The notes beneath the pieces are model-generated. The model was not told the origin of the DNA. It worked only from the letters and a program-made list of their open reading frames with translations, and ran no database searches. Of a stretch of 40,980 nt of DNA, positions 14,673 to 22,505 are shown piece by piece; position 1 is the first letter of the stretch, and every line of letters starts with the position of its first letter. The DNA comes from Massilia sp. HP4 (GTDB lineage: Bacteria; Pseudomonadota; Gammaproteobacteria; Burkholderiales; Burkholderiaceae_D): positions 1-40,980 of the forward strand of contig NZ_STGG01000002.1 in NCBI RefSeq assembly GCF_005222695.1. The letters run 5' to 3'. The position numbers were made by a program, and so were the translations under genes.

Positions 14673-15098
14673 ATGACCACCGCAACGCTCGGCTTTTTTG
14701 CTGGCTCAAACCTCCGCCGAGCGCCCAAGGCGGCGGTCTCACAATCCACCGTTCGCACTGTCGATCCGTACGCTGAATGCATGGCGTGCTGGGTTGATTA
14801 CATGCGCATGCCCAACCTCGATCTCACGCCGCGCGGCATGAAGCTGGTCGGCGACGCTCTGCCCGACGTCGACGTGCACGACGCCCAGTACATCGCCGAC
14901 CTGCGGATGGGCGAGGCCGTCAACGCCATGGTGGATAGCCTGGTCATGATTCATCGCTGGGCCATCTACAAGAGCCAAGGCATCGCCTCGGCATGGCGCT
15001 TCTCCAACGCGCGCTACGAGGATGTGCTGATGGAGGCGCGCGACGAACTGGAGAAGAAGTTGCGCACGAATGTTGCAACTCGGCTGTATTGGGCGTAA
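14673..15098 (+). CDS. Possible late-gene regulator
   Basis: This 141-aa protein starts at ATG 14673 with AGGAG 6 bases upstream. It is largely helical (AVNAMVDSLVMIHRWAIYKSQGIASAWRF, then a charged ARDELEKKL helix). It is the last gene before an intrinsic terminator at 15136 and stands alone between the early and packaging regions, the place of Q-type antiterminators or ArpU/RinA-like activators in many siphophages. The function is inferred from position; I do not see a diagnostic motif. Confidence 0.6.
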   Translation: MTTATLGFFAGSNLRRAPKAAVSQSTVRTVDPYAECMACWVDYMRMPNLDLTPRGMKLVGDALPDVDVHDAQYIADLRMGEAVNAMVDSLVMIHRWAIYKSQGIASAWRFSNARYEDVLMEARDELEKKLRTNVATRLYWA

Positions 15099-15135
15099 AC
15101 TCCTGCGCATGGGTGTCCTCGCACGCCTAAAGAAA

Positions 15136-15166
15136 AGCCCGGATCGCAAATCGACCGGGCTTTTTC
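15136..15166 (+). terminator. Intrinsic terminator ending the early rightward transcript
   Basis: AGCCCGG and CCGGGCT form a 7-bp GC-rich stem, followed by TTTTTC. It separates early genes from packaging genes. The next 152 bases (15167-15318) hold no gene; a weaker hairpin and T-rich stretch near 15290-15305 precede the next start. Confidence 0.8.
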
Positions 15167-15318
15167 TGTTTACCGCCCACTTGCGCAGATAGCCTTGGGG
15201 CTGGTCGCCTCGCTGCCGTAAGCAGCCCCCGAGTCTCCTCGATCAGCTCCGACGCTGGTCTTTTCGCCGCCCCTCGCAGCAATGCGCCGGACGGCTTTTT
15301 CTTTTCCAAAGGTGCGCG

Positions 15319-15456
15319 ATGAAGACCTTCTACCTGATGCAGGAGAAGTCCGGCCGTCTGTTCATTGATGAGACCCAGCACGAAGAGTGCGAGGTCATCG
15401 AGACGGTCGAGGCGCGCACCTGGCTTGAGGCGCGCGCGAAGTTTGCGGGAGCATGA
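15319..15456 (+). CDS. Small hypothetical protein, 45 aa
   Basis: ATG 15319 follows AAAGGTG by about 5 bases. The product (MKTFYLMQEKSGRLFIDETQ..., then an acidic helix) is beta-alpha in pattern and unidentified. Its stop overlaps the next ATG. It begins the cluster of tiny genes leading to the HNH nuclease. Confidence 0.6.
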   Translation: MKTFYLMQEKSGRLFIDETQHEECEVIETVEARTWLEARAKFAGA

Positions 15457-15545
15457 GCATGAGCATGAGTGTCGAGCAAGAGCTGGCATGGCTGCGCTAC
15501 ACGGTGCAGCGCCACCGCGACCAGGCCGCCCAGGTGCATCCATGA
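15453..15545 (+). CDS. Mini-gene, 30-aa protein
   Basis: The reading frame starts ATGAGCATGAGCATGAG, overlapping the upstream stop, and ends overlapping the next ATG. The product is a short helix (VEQELAWLRYTVQRHRDQAAQ). Three in-frame ATG codons make the start uncertain. Support comes from the tiling only. Confidence 0.4.
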   Translation: MSMSMSVEQELAWLRYTVQRHRDQAAQVHP

Positions 15546-15763
15546 GCATGGCCAAGACTCACTACCGCCATCTGATCGTGCGCGCCGTCACCGGCAACCG
15601 TCCGGCGATGGTCTGGCGCGTGATCGACGGCACCGCCCTGGATCGCATCTGTGAGCGCCTGGTTGAAGCTGAGCGCGTCGCCGAGATCCTGCAGGCGAAG
15701 GGCTACGGCAAGCCGGGCCTGCTGCTGCACGAGGTTGCGGCCCTGGTGCCAGACGCACCATGA
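15542..15763 (+). CDS. Hypothetical protein, 73 aa
   Basis: The start overlaps the previous stop and the stop overlaps the HNH gene start. The sequence (HLIVRAVTGNRPAMVWRVIDGTALDRICERLVEAERVAEIL) has a beta-beta-alpha layout and a Gly-rich K-G-Y-G-K-P-G turn near the C terminus. No family recognised. Confidence 0.6.
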   Translation: MSMAKTHYRHLIVRAVTGNRPAMVWRVIDGTALDRICERLVEAERVAEILQAKGYGKPGLLLHEVAALVPDAP

Positions 15764-16080
15764 GCCGCCTCACCACCCTCAGGTCTCGCCTGCGAACCAG
15801 CACCGCCCGCCTGCCCACCCTGACCGAGCGACCGAACGTGGTCGAGCGGAAGCGCGGCTATGCCGGCGTGCTGGACCGCAAGCGCATCCGTGCGCGCGAC
15901 TGCGGCCTGTGCCAGGAATGCAAGCGTCAGGGCCGCACCACCATCGGCCATCCGGTCGACCACATTGTCCCGCTCTGGGCCGGAGGAACTGATGACGACA
16001 GCAATAAAGAAACTCTTTGCGTACCTTGCCACGATGCTAAGACTGCGCTCGAAGCCAGGCAGCGCGCTCGAGGCGCTTGA
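15760..16080 (+). CDS. HNH endonuclease
   Basis: This 106-aa nuclease has the HNH fold signature: C-G-L-C-Q-E-C near 48-54, G-H-P-V-D-H-I-V-P-L near 63-72, then N-K-E-T-L-C-V-P-C-H-D-A-K near 82-94. Small HNH proteins next to terminase genes support DNA cleavage during packaging in HK97-like phages. It overlaps the preceding gene by 4 bases and lies just before the terminase genes. Confidence 0.93.
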   Translation: MSRLTTLRSRLRTSTARLPTLTERPNVVERKRGYAGVLDRKRIRARDCGLCQECKRQGRTTIGHPVDHIVPLWAGGTDDDSNKETLCVPCHDAKTALEARQRARGA

Positions 16081-16081
16081 C

Positions 16082-16366
16082 ATGCAGGTGGCCCGGCTGA
16101 CCCTTCAGCCTGGCGATGCGGTCGTGATCTCGACCGAGAGACTGCTCACATCTCACCAGGCCAACGTCATCCGCGAGCATATGTCGCGGCGGCTACCTGC
16201 CGACGTCCAGGCCATCGTATTGTCAGGCGGACTGGCGATGACGGTGCTGCGCCAGGGCGACTCGACCACGGCCGACCACCTCACACCCGTCTGCCTCGCG
16301 GTCGATCACCGCGCCGCCCCGGCAGCCCCGCAGCCCCCGCCCACGCGGTCGGTGCGCTGCCCATAG
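16082..16366 (+). CDS. Hypothetical protein between HNH and terminase
   Basis: From ATG 16082 the product is 94 aa. It begins with a compact beta/alpha part (ARLTLQPGDAVVISTERLLTSHQANVIREHM, then VQAIVLSGGLAMTVL) and ends with an Ala/Pro-rich tail. Another start, ATG 15990, has a better GGAGG site but would overlap the HNH gene by 91 bases. A G-run follows at 16370-16378. Function unknown. Confidence 0.6.
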   Translation: MQVARLTLQPGDAVVISTERLLTSHQANVIREHMSRRLPADVQAIVLSGGLAMTVLRQGDSTTADHLTPVCLAVDHRAAPAAPQPPPTRSVRCP

Positions 16367-16462
16367 GGCAGGGGGGGGGCATCAAAGTGCACGCGCCCTG
16401 GGTGCAGACACCGACCTGTACCGCACGCGCAAAAAAATCCCCCCTTTCAAATCGGAATTCAA

Positions 16463-16768
16463 ATGGCTGGAGTTAAAGGACGCAGCGGCGGCGCCCGCGC
16501 TGGCGCTGGCCGGAAGCCGAAACCCGAGAACGCCGGGGCTGAATATGCCCCCTCGACGGCGGGCATGACACCACTCGACGCGCTCGAGACCTTCATGAAC
16601 GACCCGGCGCTGCCGGCCGCGCTGCGGCTCAAGGCCGCCGGCCTGGCGGCGCCGTTCCGCCACAAGAAAATGGGCGAGGGCAAGCCGGACCCGAAGACGG
16701 ACCCGGCCGGCCAGCCGAGCGGCAGGTTCGCAGCACGGACCGGCCCGCCTGGGGCTGTGAAGCATTAG
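16463..16768 (+). CDS. Terminase small subunit-like protein
   Basis: This 101-aa protein begins MAGVKGRSGGARAGAGRKPK, a common N terminus of small terminase subunits and their relatives. A short helical section follows (TPLDALETFMNDPALPAALRLKAAGLAAPF), then a disordered C terminus. The small subunit recognises phage DNA and directs the large subunit to cut it. The protein is short for the family, so the DNA-binding part may be minimal. It lies 10 bases before the large subunit gene. Confidence 0.75.
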   Translation: MAGVKGRSGGARAGAGRKPKPENAGAEYAPSTAGMTPLDALETFMNDPALPAALRLKAAGLAAPFRHKKMGEGKPDPKTDPAGQPSGRFAARTGPPGAVKH

Positions 16769-16778
16769 GAGTTGACGA

Positions 16779-18458
16779 ATGGATTACACGACGGCGTGTC
16801 CAGACTGGGAGCGCCGGATCGTGGCGCGGGAGTCGCTGATTGCGACCCCGCCATTGTTTCCCGATGTGGCGGCCGACGCCTGGGCCATTTGCAGCAGTTT
16901 CATCCTGGTAGATGTCGCAGGCCAGCCTACCGTGGGCGAAGCCTCGCTACCTTGGCTGCGCGAGTTCGTCGAGGCGGTGTTCGGTGCCGAAGACCCGGAG
17001 ACAGGCCGGCGCCACATCAACGAGATACTGCTCATGGTGAGCAAGAAGAACGCCAAGAGCACGATCGCGGCGGCCATCATGCTGTGCGCGTTGATCATGA
17101 ACTGGCGCCCATCGGCCGAGTTGCTGATTCTCAGCCCGACCAAAAAAATCGCTGACAACAGCTACAAGCCGATCCGCGACATGATCAAGGCCGATCCGGA
17201 GCTGGAAGCACTCCTGTCGGTTCAGGACTACAACCGTAAAATCACGCACAAGCAAACCAGTGCGACGCTTCAGGTGGTTGCTGCTGAAAGTGACACGGTC
17301 TCCGGTGTAAAAGCGTCCTTCGTTTTCGTAGACGAGTTGCACGAATTTGGGAGGAAGGCGCATGCTTCGAACATGCTGCTCGAGGCAACCGGCGGCCTGA
17401 CTTCGCGGCCTGAGGGCTTTGTAATTTACGCAACTACGCAGTCGGCCGAGCCGCCGGCAGGCGTATTCAAGACCAAGCTGGACTACGCGCGCAAGGTGCG
17501 CGACGGCAAGGTGGACGACCGCAAATTCCTGCCCGTGATCTATGAGTTCCCCGACGAGATGATCGCGGCCAAGGCCTACGAGAACCTGGAAAACGCCTTC
17601 GTCACCAACCCGAACTGGGGCGCCTCGGTGGATATCGAGCGCATCACGCAGTTGCGGAGCCAGGCGAAGGAGTCGGGCGAGCAGGAATTCAAAGAGTTCT
17701 TGGCCAAGCATTTGAACGTCGAGATCGGCCTGAACCTGCGGTCGGACCGCTGGGCCGGCGCCGACTTCTGGGAAGCTGCCGCTGACCGTTCCATCACACT
17801 GGATACGCTGCTCGAGCGGTCCGAGGTGGCGGTCGTCGGTATCGACGGCGGCGGCCTGGACGACTTGCTGGGCCTATCGGTCCTGGGGCGCGAGCGCGAC
17901 ACCGGCAAATGGCTCCTCTGGTGTCACGCCTGGGCGCACAAGATCGCGCTCGAGCGGCGTAAGGAAATCGCGCCGCGGCTGCTGGACTTCCAGCGCGAGG
18001 GCGACCTGACCATTGTGGCCCAGCCGGGCGACGACGTCATCGCGGTGGCGGACTTGATCTGCCACGTGCGCGACTCCGGGCTGCTGCCCGACGAGAAAGG
18101 AATCGGCGTTGACGCGGCCGGCATCGGCGCCGTCATCGACGAGCTCATGACTGCGGCGCGCGGCATCGACTACAAGCAGATCATCGCGATCTCCCAGGGC
18201 TACCGCCTGAACGGCGCGATCAAGGACACGGAGCGCAAGGTCGCCGGGCGCGAGCTGCTCCACGGCGGCCGCCCAATGATGGCCTGGTGCGTCGGCAACG
18301 CCCGCGTCGAGGATAAGGGCAATGCAATCCTGATCACGAAACAGGCCAGCGGCAAGGCCAAGATCGACCCTCTGATGTCCGCGTTCAGCGCGGTGTCGCT
18401 GATGGCGCTGAACCCCGTCGGGGCGGCGGCGCCGGAAATTCACGTATTGGACTTTTGA
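16779..18458 (+). CDS. Terminase large subunit (HK97 type)
   Basis: This 559-aa packaging motor and nuclease has an N-terminal ATPase with Walker A-like VSKKNAKST at 87-95 and Walker B VFVDE at 182-186. A C-terminal RNase H-like nuclease follows, with VGIDGGGLDD (about 351), a later IGVDAAG segment (about 441) and a D-P near 540. Length and motif order fit the Terminase_1 family. It pumps DNA into the prohead through the portal encoded next door. The start has an AGGAG site. Confidence 0.95.
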   Translation: MDYTTACPDWERRIVARESLIATPPLFPDVAADAWAICSSFILVDVAGQPTVGEASLPWLREFVEAVFGAEDPETGRRHINEILLMVSKKNAKSTIAAAIMLCALIMNWRPSAELLILSPTKKIADNSYKPIRDMIKADPELEALLSVQDYNRKITHKQTSATLQVVAAESDTVSGVKASFVFVDELHEFGRKAHASNMLLEATGGLTSRPEGFVIYATTQSAEPPAGVFKTKLDYARKVRDGKVDDRKFLPVIYEFPDEMIAAKAYENLENAFVTNPNWGASVDIERITQLRSQAKESGEQEFKEFLAKHLNVEIGLNLRSDRWAGADFWEAAADRSITLDTLLERSEVAVVGIDGGGLDDLLGLSVLGRERDTGKWLLWCHAWAHKIALERRKEIAPRLLDFQREGDLTIVAQPGDDVIAVADLICHVRDSGLLPDEKGIGVDAAGIGAVIDELMTAARGIDYKQIIAISQGYRLNGAIKDTERKVAGRELLHGGRPMMAWCVGNARVEDKGNAILITKQASGKAKIDPLMSAFSAVSLMALNPVGAAAPEIHVLDF

Positions 18459-19765
18459 TGACCGGACAACTGTTGAACCTGGAGAAAGCCAAGCACCGCT
18501 CAGGCGTGCTGGACTCCTGGATGGCCGGTCGCGAGGGGGCGATCGAGCGCGCCGGCCTGGTGGCGCTTGGGGAGAATTCGAGCGGCAGCTTGTCGATGGG
18601 CGAGTTGGCCAACCTGCTGGGCGCGGCGCACCGCTCGTCGTCCGGCTCCCAGGTGACGGCAGAGACCGGCATGCGCGTGTCGGCTGCATACGGTTGTATG
18701 TCGCTGGTCGCCGGCGCCATAGCCACGCTCCCGCTCGGAATCTACGAGCGAAAGGGCAACGACCGCGATTCCGCAGATCACGAATATTGGTGGATGCTGA
18801 ATGAAAAGGCGAGCGATGGCTGGACGTCGGCCGCCGCCTGGGAGTCGATCATCCTGTCGAAGCTTTCGCATGGCGACGGCTTTGGCGAGTGGATTCGGCC
18901 CAGCCCGTTCAGCAATCGCGTCAGCGGGTGGAAGCCACTCAAGCGACACACGGTCCAGCCGTTTAAGGATGGCAAGGACGTCTACTACCGCATCACCCCG
19001 GACGATGGGCCGACCTATGTGCTTGACCGGGCTGACATCATTCACCTGCCGAGCCTGGGCTTCGACGGACTGACCAGTCCGAGCCCACTGACCTACGCGG
19101 CGCTGGAAGCGATCGGTACCGCGCTGGCGGCGCAGGAATACACCGGCCGGTTCCTCGCCGGCGGCGGCAACTTCGACTACGCGCTGAAAACCGCGTCGAA
19201 GTTGGACAAGACCCAGCTCGAGCAACTCAAGGCGTCGTTGATCGCGCGCGCGCAGAACGGCGGGCGCGGCCCTCTGATCCTGTCGGGCGGCCTGGAGCCG
19301 GCGCAGTTGAGCGTGAACTCGAAGGACGCGGAGATCCTGGCCACCCGGTTGTTCACGGTGGAGGAAATCTGCCGCATCTTCGGCGTGCCGCCATTCATGG
19401 TCGGGCACACCACCAAGACCACGTCATGGGGCTCGGGTATTTCCGAGATGGGCATGGGCTTCGTTCGCTATACCCTGCAGCGGCACCTGACGCCGATCGC
19501 GCAGGAAGTGAACAGCAAGCTGTGGCCTGTGCGCCAGCGCTACTTCGTCGAGCACATCACGGCCGCACTGGAGAAGGGCGACATCAAAGCCCGTTACGAC
19601 GCCTACCGGACCGCGCTGGGCCGGGCTGGCGAGCAACCGTTCATGACCACCGATGAGATCCGCCGGCAGGAAAACCTGCCGCCAAATGCAACCCTGAACG
19701 TAAATGGAGGCCAGAGTGCCGAACAGCCTGACGAAACTCCTGGCGAGCAACAAGAAACGTCCTGA
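18458..19765 (+). CDS. Portal protein (HK97 family)
   Basis: This 435-aa portal subunit forms the dodecameric DNA channel of the head. Family features include V-S-A-A-Y-G-C-M-S-L-V-A-G-A-I-A-T-L-P-L-G-I-Y near the N terminus and I-F-G-V-P-P-F-M-V-G near 307. The C terminus is polar and Gln/Glu-rich. The start is ATG 18458, overlapping the terminase stop (TGATG). The order terminase, portal, protease, capsid is the HK97 head module. Confidence 0.95.
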   Translation: MTGQLLNLEKAKHRSGVLDSWMAGREGAIERAGLVALGENSSGSLSMGELANLLGAAHRSSSGSQVTAETGMRVSAAYGCMSLVAGAIATLPLGIYERKGNDRDSADHEYWWMLNEKASDGWTSAAAWESIILSKLSHGDGFGEWIRPSPFSNRVSGWKPLKRHTVQPFKDGKDVYYRITPDDGPTYVLDRADIIHLPSLGFDGLTSPSPLTYAALEAIGTALAAQEYTGRFLAGGGNFDYALKTASKLDKTQLEQLKASLIARAQNGGRGPLILSGGLEPAQLSVNSKDAEILATRLFTVEEICRIFGVPPFMVGHTTKTTSWGSGISEMGMGFVRYTLQRHLTPIAQEVNSKLWPVRQRYFVEHITAALEKGDIKARYDAYRTALGRAGEQPFMTTDEIRRQENLPPNATLNVNGGQSAEQPDETPGEQQETS

Positions 19766-20465
19766 GCGCGTGCCGCAGTCGAAGATCGTCGCCAAGGATG
19801 GCGGCGACACCGAAATCTATATCTATGATGCGATCGTGGCCGACGAGGACACCGCGTACTGGTGGGGCGGCGTGTCGGCCGAGGCGCTGGTGCCCGAGAT
19901 CCGCGCCATCAAGGGCGGCACGATCCGCCTGCGCATCAACAGCCCGGGCGGCGACGTGTTCGCAGCCCAGGCGATCTGCCAAGCCATTCGCGACACCGGC
20001 GCCAAGGTCGTCGCGCACATCGACGGCTATGCGGCCAGCGCCGCGACCGTGATTGCCACCGCCGCCGACGAGGTCGAGATCTCTGACGGCGGATTCTTTA
20101 TGATCCACAACGCCTGGACCTGGACGATGGGCAACGCCAGCGACCTGACCGCGACGGCGACCCTCCTGTCGAAGGTTGACGCCTCGCTGGCCAGCCAGTA
20201 CGCGAAGAAAAGCGGCATGAGCGTCGACGCCGTCAAGGCCGCCATGGATGCGGAGACCTGGTACACCGCCGACGAAGCCGTCGCCGCCGGCCTGGTCGAC
20301 CGCATCGCAACCGGCGCCAAGGTCGAAGCATCGTGGGACCTGAGCGCCTACGCGAAGGCGCCGAAGCCGGCGCCGACCAACCAGATTGACCCGGTCGCCA
20401 CCGACGAGCACCGCGCGCGCCAGCAGCAGCGGATCGCCACGATGGCCCGCCTCCAAGTTAGCTGA
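19716..20465 (+). CDS. ClpP-like head maturation protease
   Basis: This 249-aa serine protease trims capsid and scaffold during head maturation. ClpP-fold motifs are R-I-N-S-P-G-G-D-V near 73-81, nucleophile Ser108 in G-Y-A-A-S-A-A-T, and His131 in M-I-H-N-A-W. I chose GTG 19716 because GGAGG sits 5 bases before it. ATG 19704 lies within that ribosome site. The gene overlaps the portal end by 50 bases. Confidence 0.92.
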   Translation: MPNSLTKLLASNKKRPERVPQSKIVAKDGGDTEIYIYDAIVADEDTAYWWGGVSAEALVPEIRAIKGGTIRLRINSPGGDVFAAQAICQAIRDTGAKVVAHIDGYAASAATVIATAADEVEISDGGFFMIHNAWTWTMGNASDLTATATLLSKVDASLASQYAKKSGMSVDAVKAAMDAETWYTADEAVAAGLVDRIATGAKVEASWDLSAYAKAPKPAPTNQIDPVATDEHRARQQQRIATMARLQVS

Positions 20466-20531
20466 CGCTCTCGCGCCACTAGACCAGCCACCTCCGGGTG
20501 GCTTTTTTTATGCCCAACGGCCGCGAGAGCG
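20466..20531. repeat. 10-bp inverted repeat enclosing a terminator upstream of the capsid gene
   Basis: CGCTCTCGCG (20466-20475) and CGCGAGAGCG (20522-20531) are perfect complements and flank the terminator hairpin at 20486-20509. Folded in RNA they give a closed multi-part structure immediately before the capsid ribosome site. It may set capsid expression or serve as an RNA processing site. Confidence 0.65.
20486..20509 (+). terminator. Intrinsic terminator between protease and capsid genes
   Basis: AGCCACC and GGTGGCT form a 7-bp stem with a 4-base loop, followed by seven T. It lies inside the late structural operon, so full read-through would need antitermination, or a new promoter must serve the capsid gene. 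Confidence 0.82.
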
Positions 20532-20556
20532 GACCAACCCCATCGAAAGGTTCTAC

Positions 20557-21804
20557 ATGACCAAGCTCGCACAACTGCGCGCCCAACGCGACACCGTGGC
20601 CAAGAAAGTCCACGACCTGAACAACAAGTACCCGGCTGACCAGCGCATGCCGGCGCCCGAGGCGGCCGAGTTGGACAAGTTCCTGGCCGAAGTCGAGGCG
20701 ATCGATGGCGACATCGCGCGCGAGCAGCGCATCGCTCAGCTGGCCGGCGAGAACCCGGACAACCAGCACGACGAAGCACTGAAGGCGGCGTACCGCGCCG
20801 GCACCGGCGCCCCGGACGAGTCGGCCGCCCTGCGCGCGATGCTGTCGGGCGGCCTGTCGGCACTGTCGGCAGAGCAGCGCTCGGCCATGCAGGCCCGCGT
20901 GAACTCGGATATTCGCGCTGCGATGTCGACCACCACCGGCTCGGAAGGCGGCTATACCGTGGCGACCGAGTTCAGCAAGACGCTGATCCAGGCGATGAAG
21001 GCGGCCTACGCCGTCCGCAGCGTGGCTACCGGCTTCCAGACCTCGACCGGCGCCTCGATGCTGTTCCCGACTGCCGACTCGACCCAGGAAGAAGGCGAGA
21101 TCGTTGGCCAGAATGCCAGTGCAACCGTCGGTGAAACCGCCTTTGGCCAAGCATCGATGGACGTGCACAAGTACTCGTCCAAGTCGATCGCGCTGCCGTT
21201 CGAGCTGCTGCAGGACTCGATGTTCAACGTCGAGGCCTACATTTCGTCGCTGCTGAACCTGCGTATCGGCCGCATCCACAACCGCCACCACACCGTGGGC
21301 ACTGGCACCGCGCAACCGCGTGGCGTCGTCACCGCCTCCACCGCCGGCAAGGTCGGCGCCACCGGCCAGACCGTCACCGTGACCTACGACGACCTGGTGG
21401 ACCTGGAGCACTCGGTCGATCCGTTCTACCGCCCGTCGGGCAAGTGGATGATGCACGACGACACCCTGAAGGCACTGCGCAAGCTGAAGGACACCCAAGG
21501 TCGTCCGATCTTCGTCCCTGGCTATGAGCAGGGCAACCCAGGCGGCGCGCCGGATCGCCTGCTTGGCCGCGAGATCGTCATCAACCAGCACATGCCAGTG
21601 ATGGCCGCTAACGCGAAGTCGATCCTGTTCGGTGACTTCTCGAAGTACCTGATCCGCGACGTGATGGACACCACGCTGTTCCGCATGACCGACAGCGCGT
21701 ACACCCTCAAGGGCCAGGTCGGCTTCGTCGCCTTCTGCCGCTCGGGCGCGAACATGGTCGACGTCGGCGGTGCGATCAAGTACTACCAGAACAGCGCGAC
21801 CTAA
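20557..21804 (+). CDS. Major capsid protein (HK97 fold)
   Basis: This 415-aa capsid subunit starts at ATG 20557 with GAAAGG 6 bases upstream. The first 120 or so residues are charged and helical, as in the scaffolding delta domain removed by the protease. The mature part begins near STTTGSEGGYTVATEF. Capsid-fold features follow: T-S-T-G-A-S-M-L-F-P, F-G-Q-A-S-M-D-V-H-K-Y-S-S-K, and near the C terminus L-F-G-D-F-S-K-Y-L-I-R-D. Length fits the family. Confidence 0.95.
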   Translation: MTKLAQLRAQRDTVAKKVHDLNNKYPADQRMPAPEAAELDKFLAEVEAIDGDIAREQRIAQLAGENPDNQHDEALKAAYRAGTGAPDESAALRAMLSGGLSALSAEQRSAMQARVNSDIRAAMSTTTGSEGGYTVATEFSKTLIQAMKAAYAVRSVATGFQTSTGASMLFPTADSTQEEGEIVGQNASATVGETAFGQASMDVHKYSSKSIALPFELLQDSMFNVEAYISSLLNLRIGRIHNRHHTVGTGTAQPRGVVTASTAGKVGATGQTVTVTYDDLVDLEHSVDPFYRPSGKWMMHDDTLKALRKLKDTQGRPIFVPGYEQGNPGGAPDRLLGREIVINQHMPVMAANAKSILFGDFSKYLIRDVMDTTLFRMTDSAYTLKGQVGFVAFCRSGANMVDVGGAIKYYQNSAT

Positions 21805-21849
21805 CCCACACGGCGGCCGGCCAGCCCGGCCGCCAACAGGAGAATCCAG

Positions 21850-22182
21850 ATGGCAAAAGCAAAACAGCCTGGTTCGACTGGTGCCGAACAGGGTGCGCAG
21901 GACGAACAAAACAACCCGACGCCGGGCGATGGCGCCGCAGAGTCGCCAGCAGTTGCGCCGGCACCGCAGGCAGCGCCCGCTGATGTCGAGCCGAAAGCGC
22001 CGACCGCAGATGATCCGGTGCCGGCGGCGCTGGTCAAGGCCCGCGTGCTGGTCGCTGGCGCGTACGGCCAGTGCAACGACGTCGTCGAGGTCGACGCGGA
22101 CACCGCGAAAGCGCTGCCCGATGTGCTCGATATCACGCCGGAAGCGGTCGCATACGCCGAATCGCTGGCGGCCGAGCAGTAA
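21850..22182 (+). CDS. Small head-region hypothetical protein
   Basis: This 110-aa protein has a long disordered N-terminal half (Gln, Pro, Ala and Asp rich). A compact C-terminal part (ARVLVAGAYGQCNDVVEVDADTAKALPDVLDI) looks like a small beta/alpha unit. An AGGAGAA ribosome site precedes the ATG. By position it may be a capsid accessory or decoration protein. No family evidence supports a firm call. Confidence 0.65.
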   Translation: MAKAKQPGSTGAEQGAQDEQNNPTPGDGAAESPAVAPAPQAAPADVEPKAPTADDPVPAALVKARVLVAGAYGQCNDVVEVDADTAKALPDVLDITPEAVAYAESLAAEQ

Positions 22183-22199
22183 TAACCGGGCAGACCGTC

Positions 22200-22505
22200 A
22201 TGACCCACCTGCACATGGCCACCAGCGTCTCGACCATCCGCGTGTACGACGCGCCGGGCGGCTACGAGGCTCGCCGGCCGTATGCTGGAATCATCACGGT
22301 CACCCACCTCACAGACCGCGTCGTGTATGTGCACGGCGCCGTCGGCCAGGTCTCGCGCGCGACCTATGCGCAGGCCCTGGCCATGCTCGCCAAGCTCGGC
22401 GTCACCACGGTGATGTACGAGCGGCGCGGGCGAATGAAAACCATTGAGCTGCAACAGTGCGGCCCCAACAACATCGAGGCCCCATGCGATTCGCCGATCG
22501 AGTAA
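22200..22505 (+). CDS. Hypothetical head-region protein
   Basis: This 101-aa protein contains the beta-rich stretch VSTIRVYDAPGGYEARRPYAGIITVTHLTDRVVYVHG, a helix (YAQALAMLAKLGVTTV) and a basic turn. No clear ribosome site precedes ATG 22200; the alternative ATG 22215 is also weak. The 3' end overlaps the FN3 gene by 22 bases. Function unknown. Confidence 0.6.
   Translation: MTHLHMATSVSTIRVYDAPGGYEARRPYAGIITVTHLTDRVVYVHGAVGQVSRATYAQALAMLAKLGVTTVMYERRGRMKTIELQQCGPNNIEAPCDSPIE

Noticed and set aside
16369..16378. Run of G residues as a possible phase-variable tract
   Set aside because: It lies in the non-coding gap after the stop codon and before the terminase small gene; slippage there would not shift a reading frame.
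20479..21909. Open 476-aa frame on the minus strand
   Set aside because: It is antisense to the well-recognised capsid gene and Arg/His/Val-rich, so an artefact of GC-rich coding DNA.
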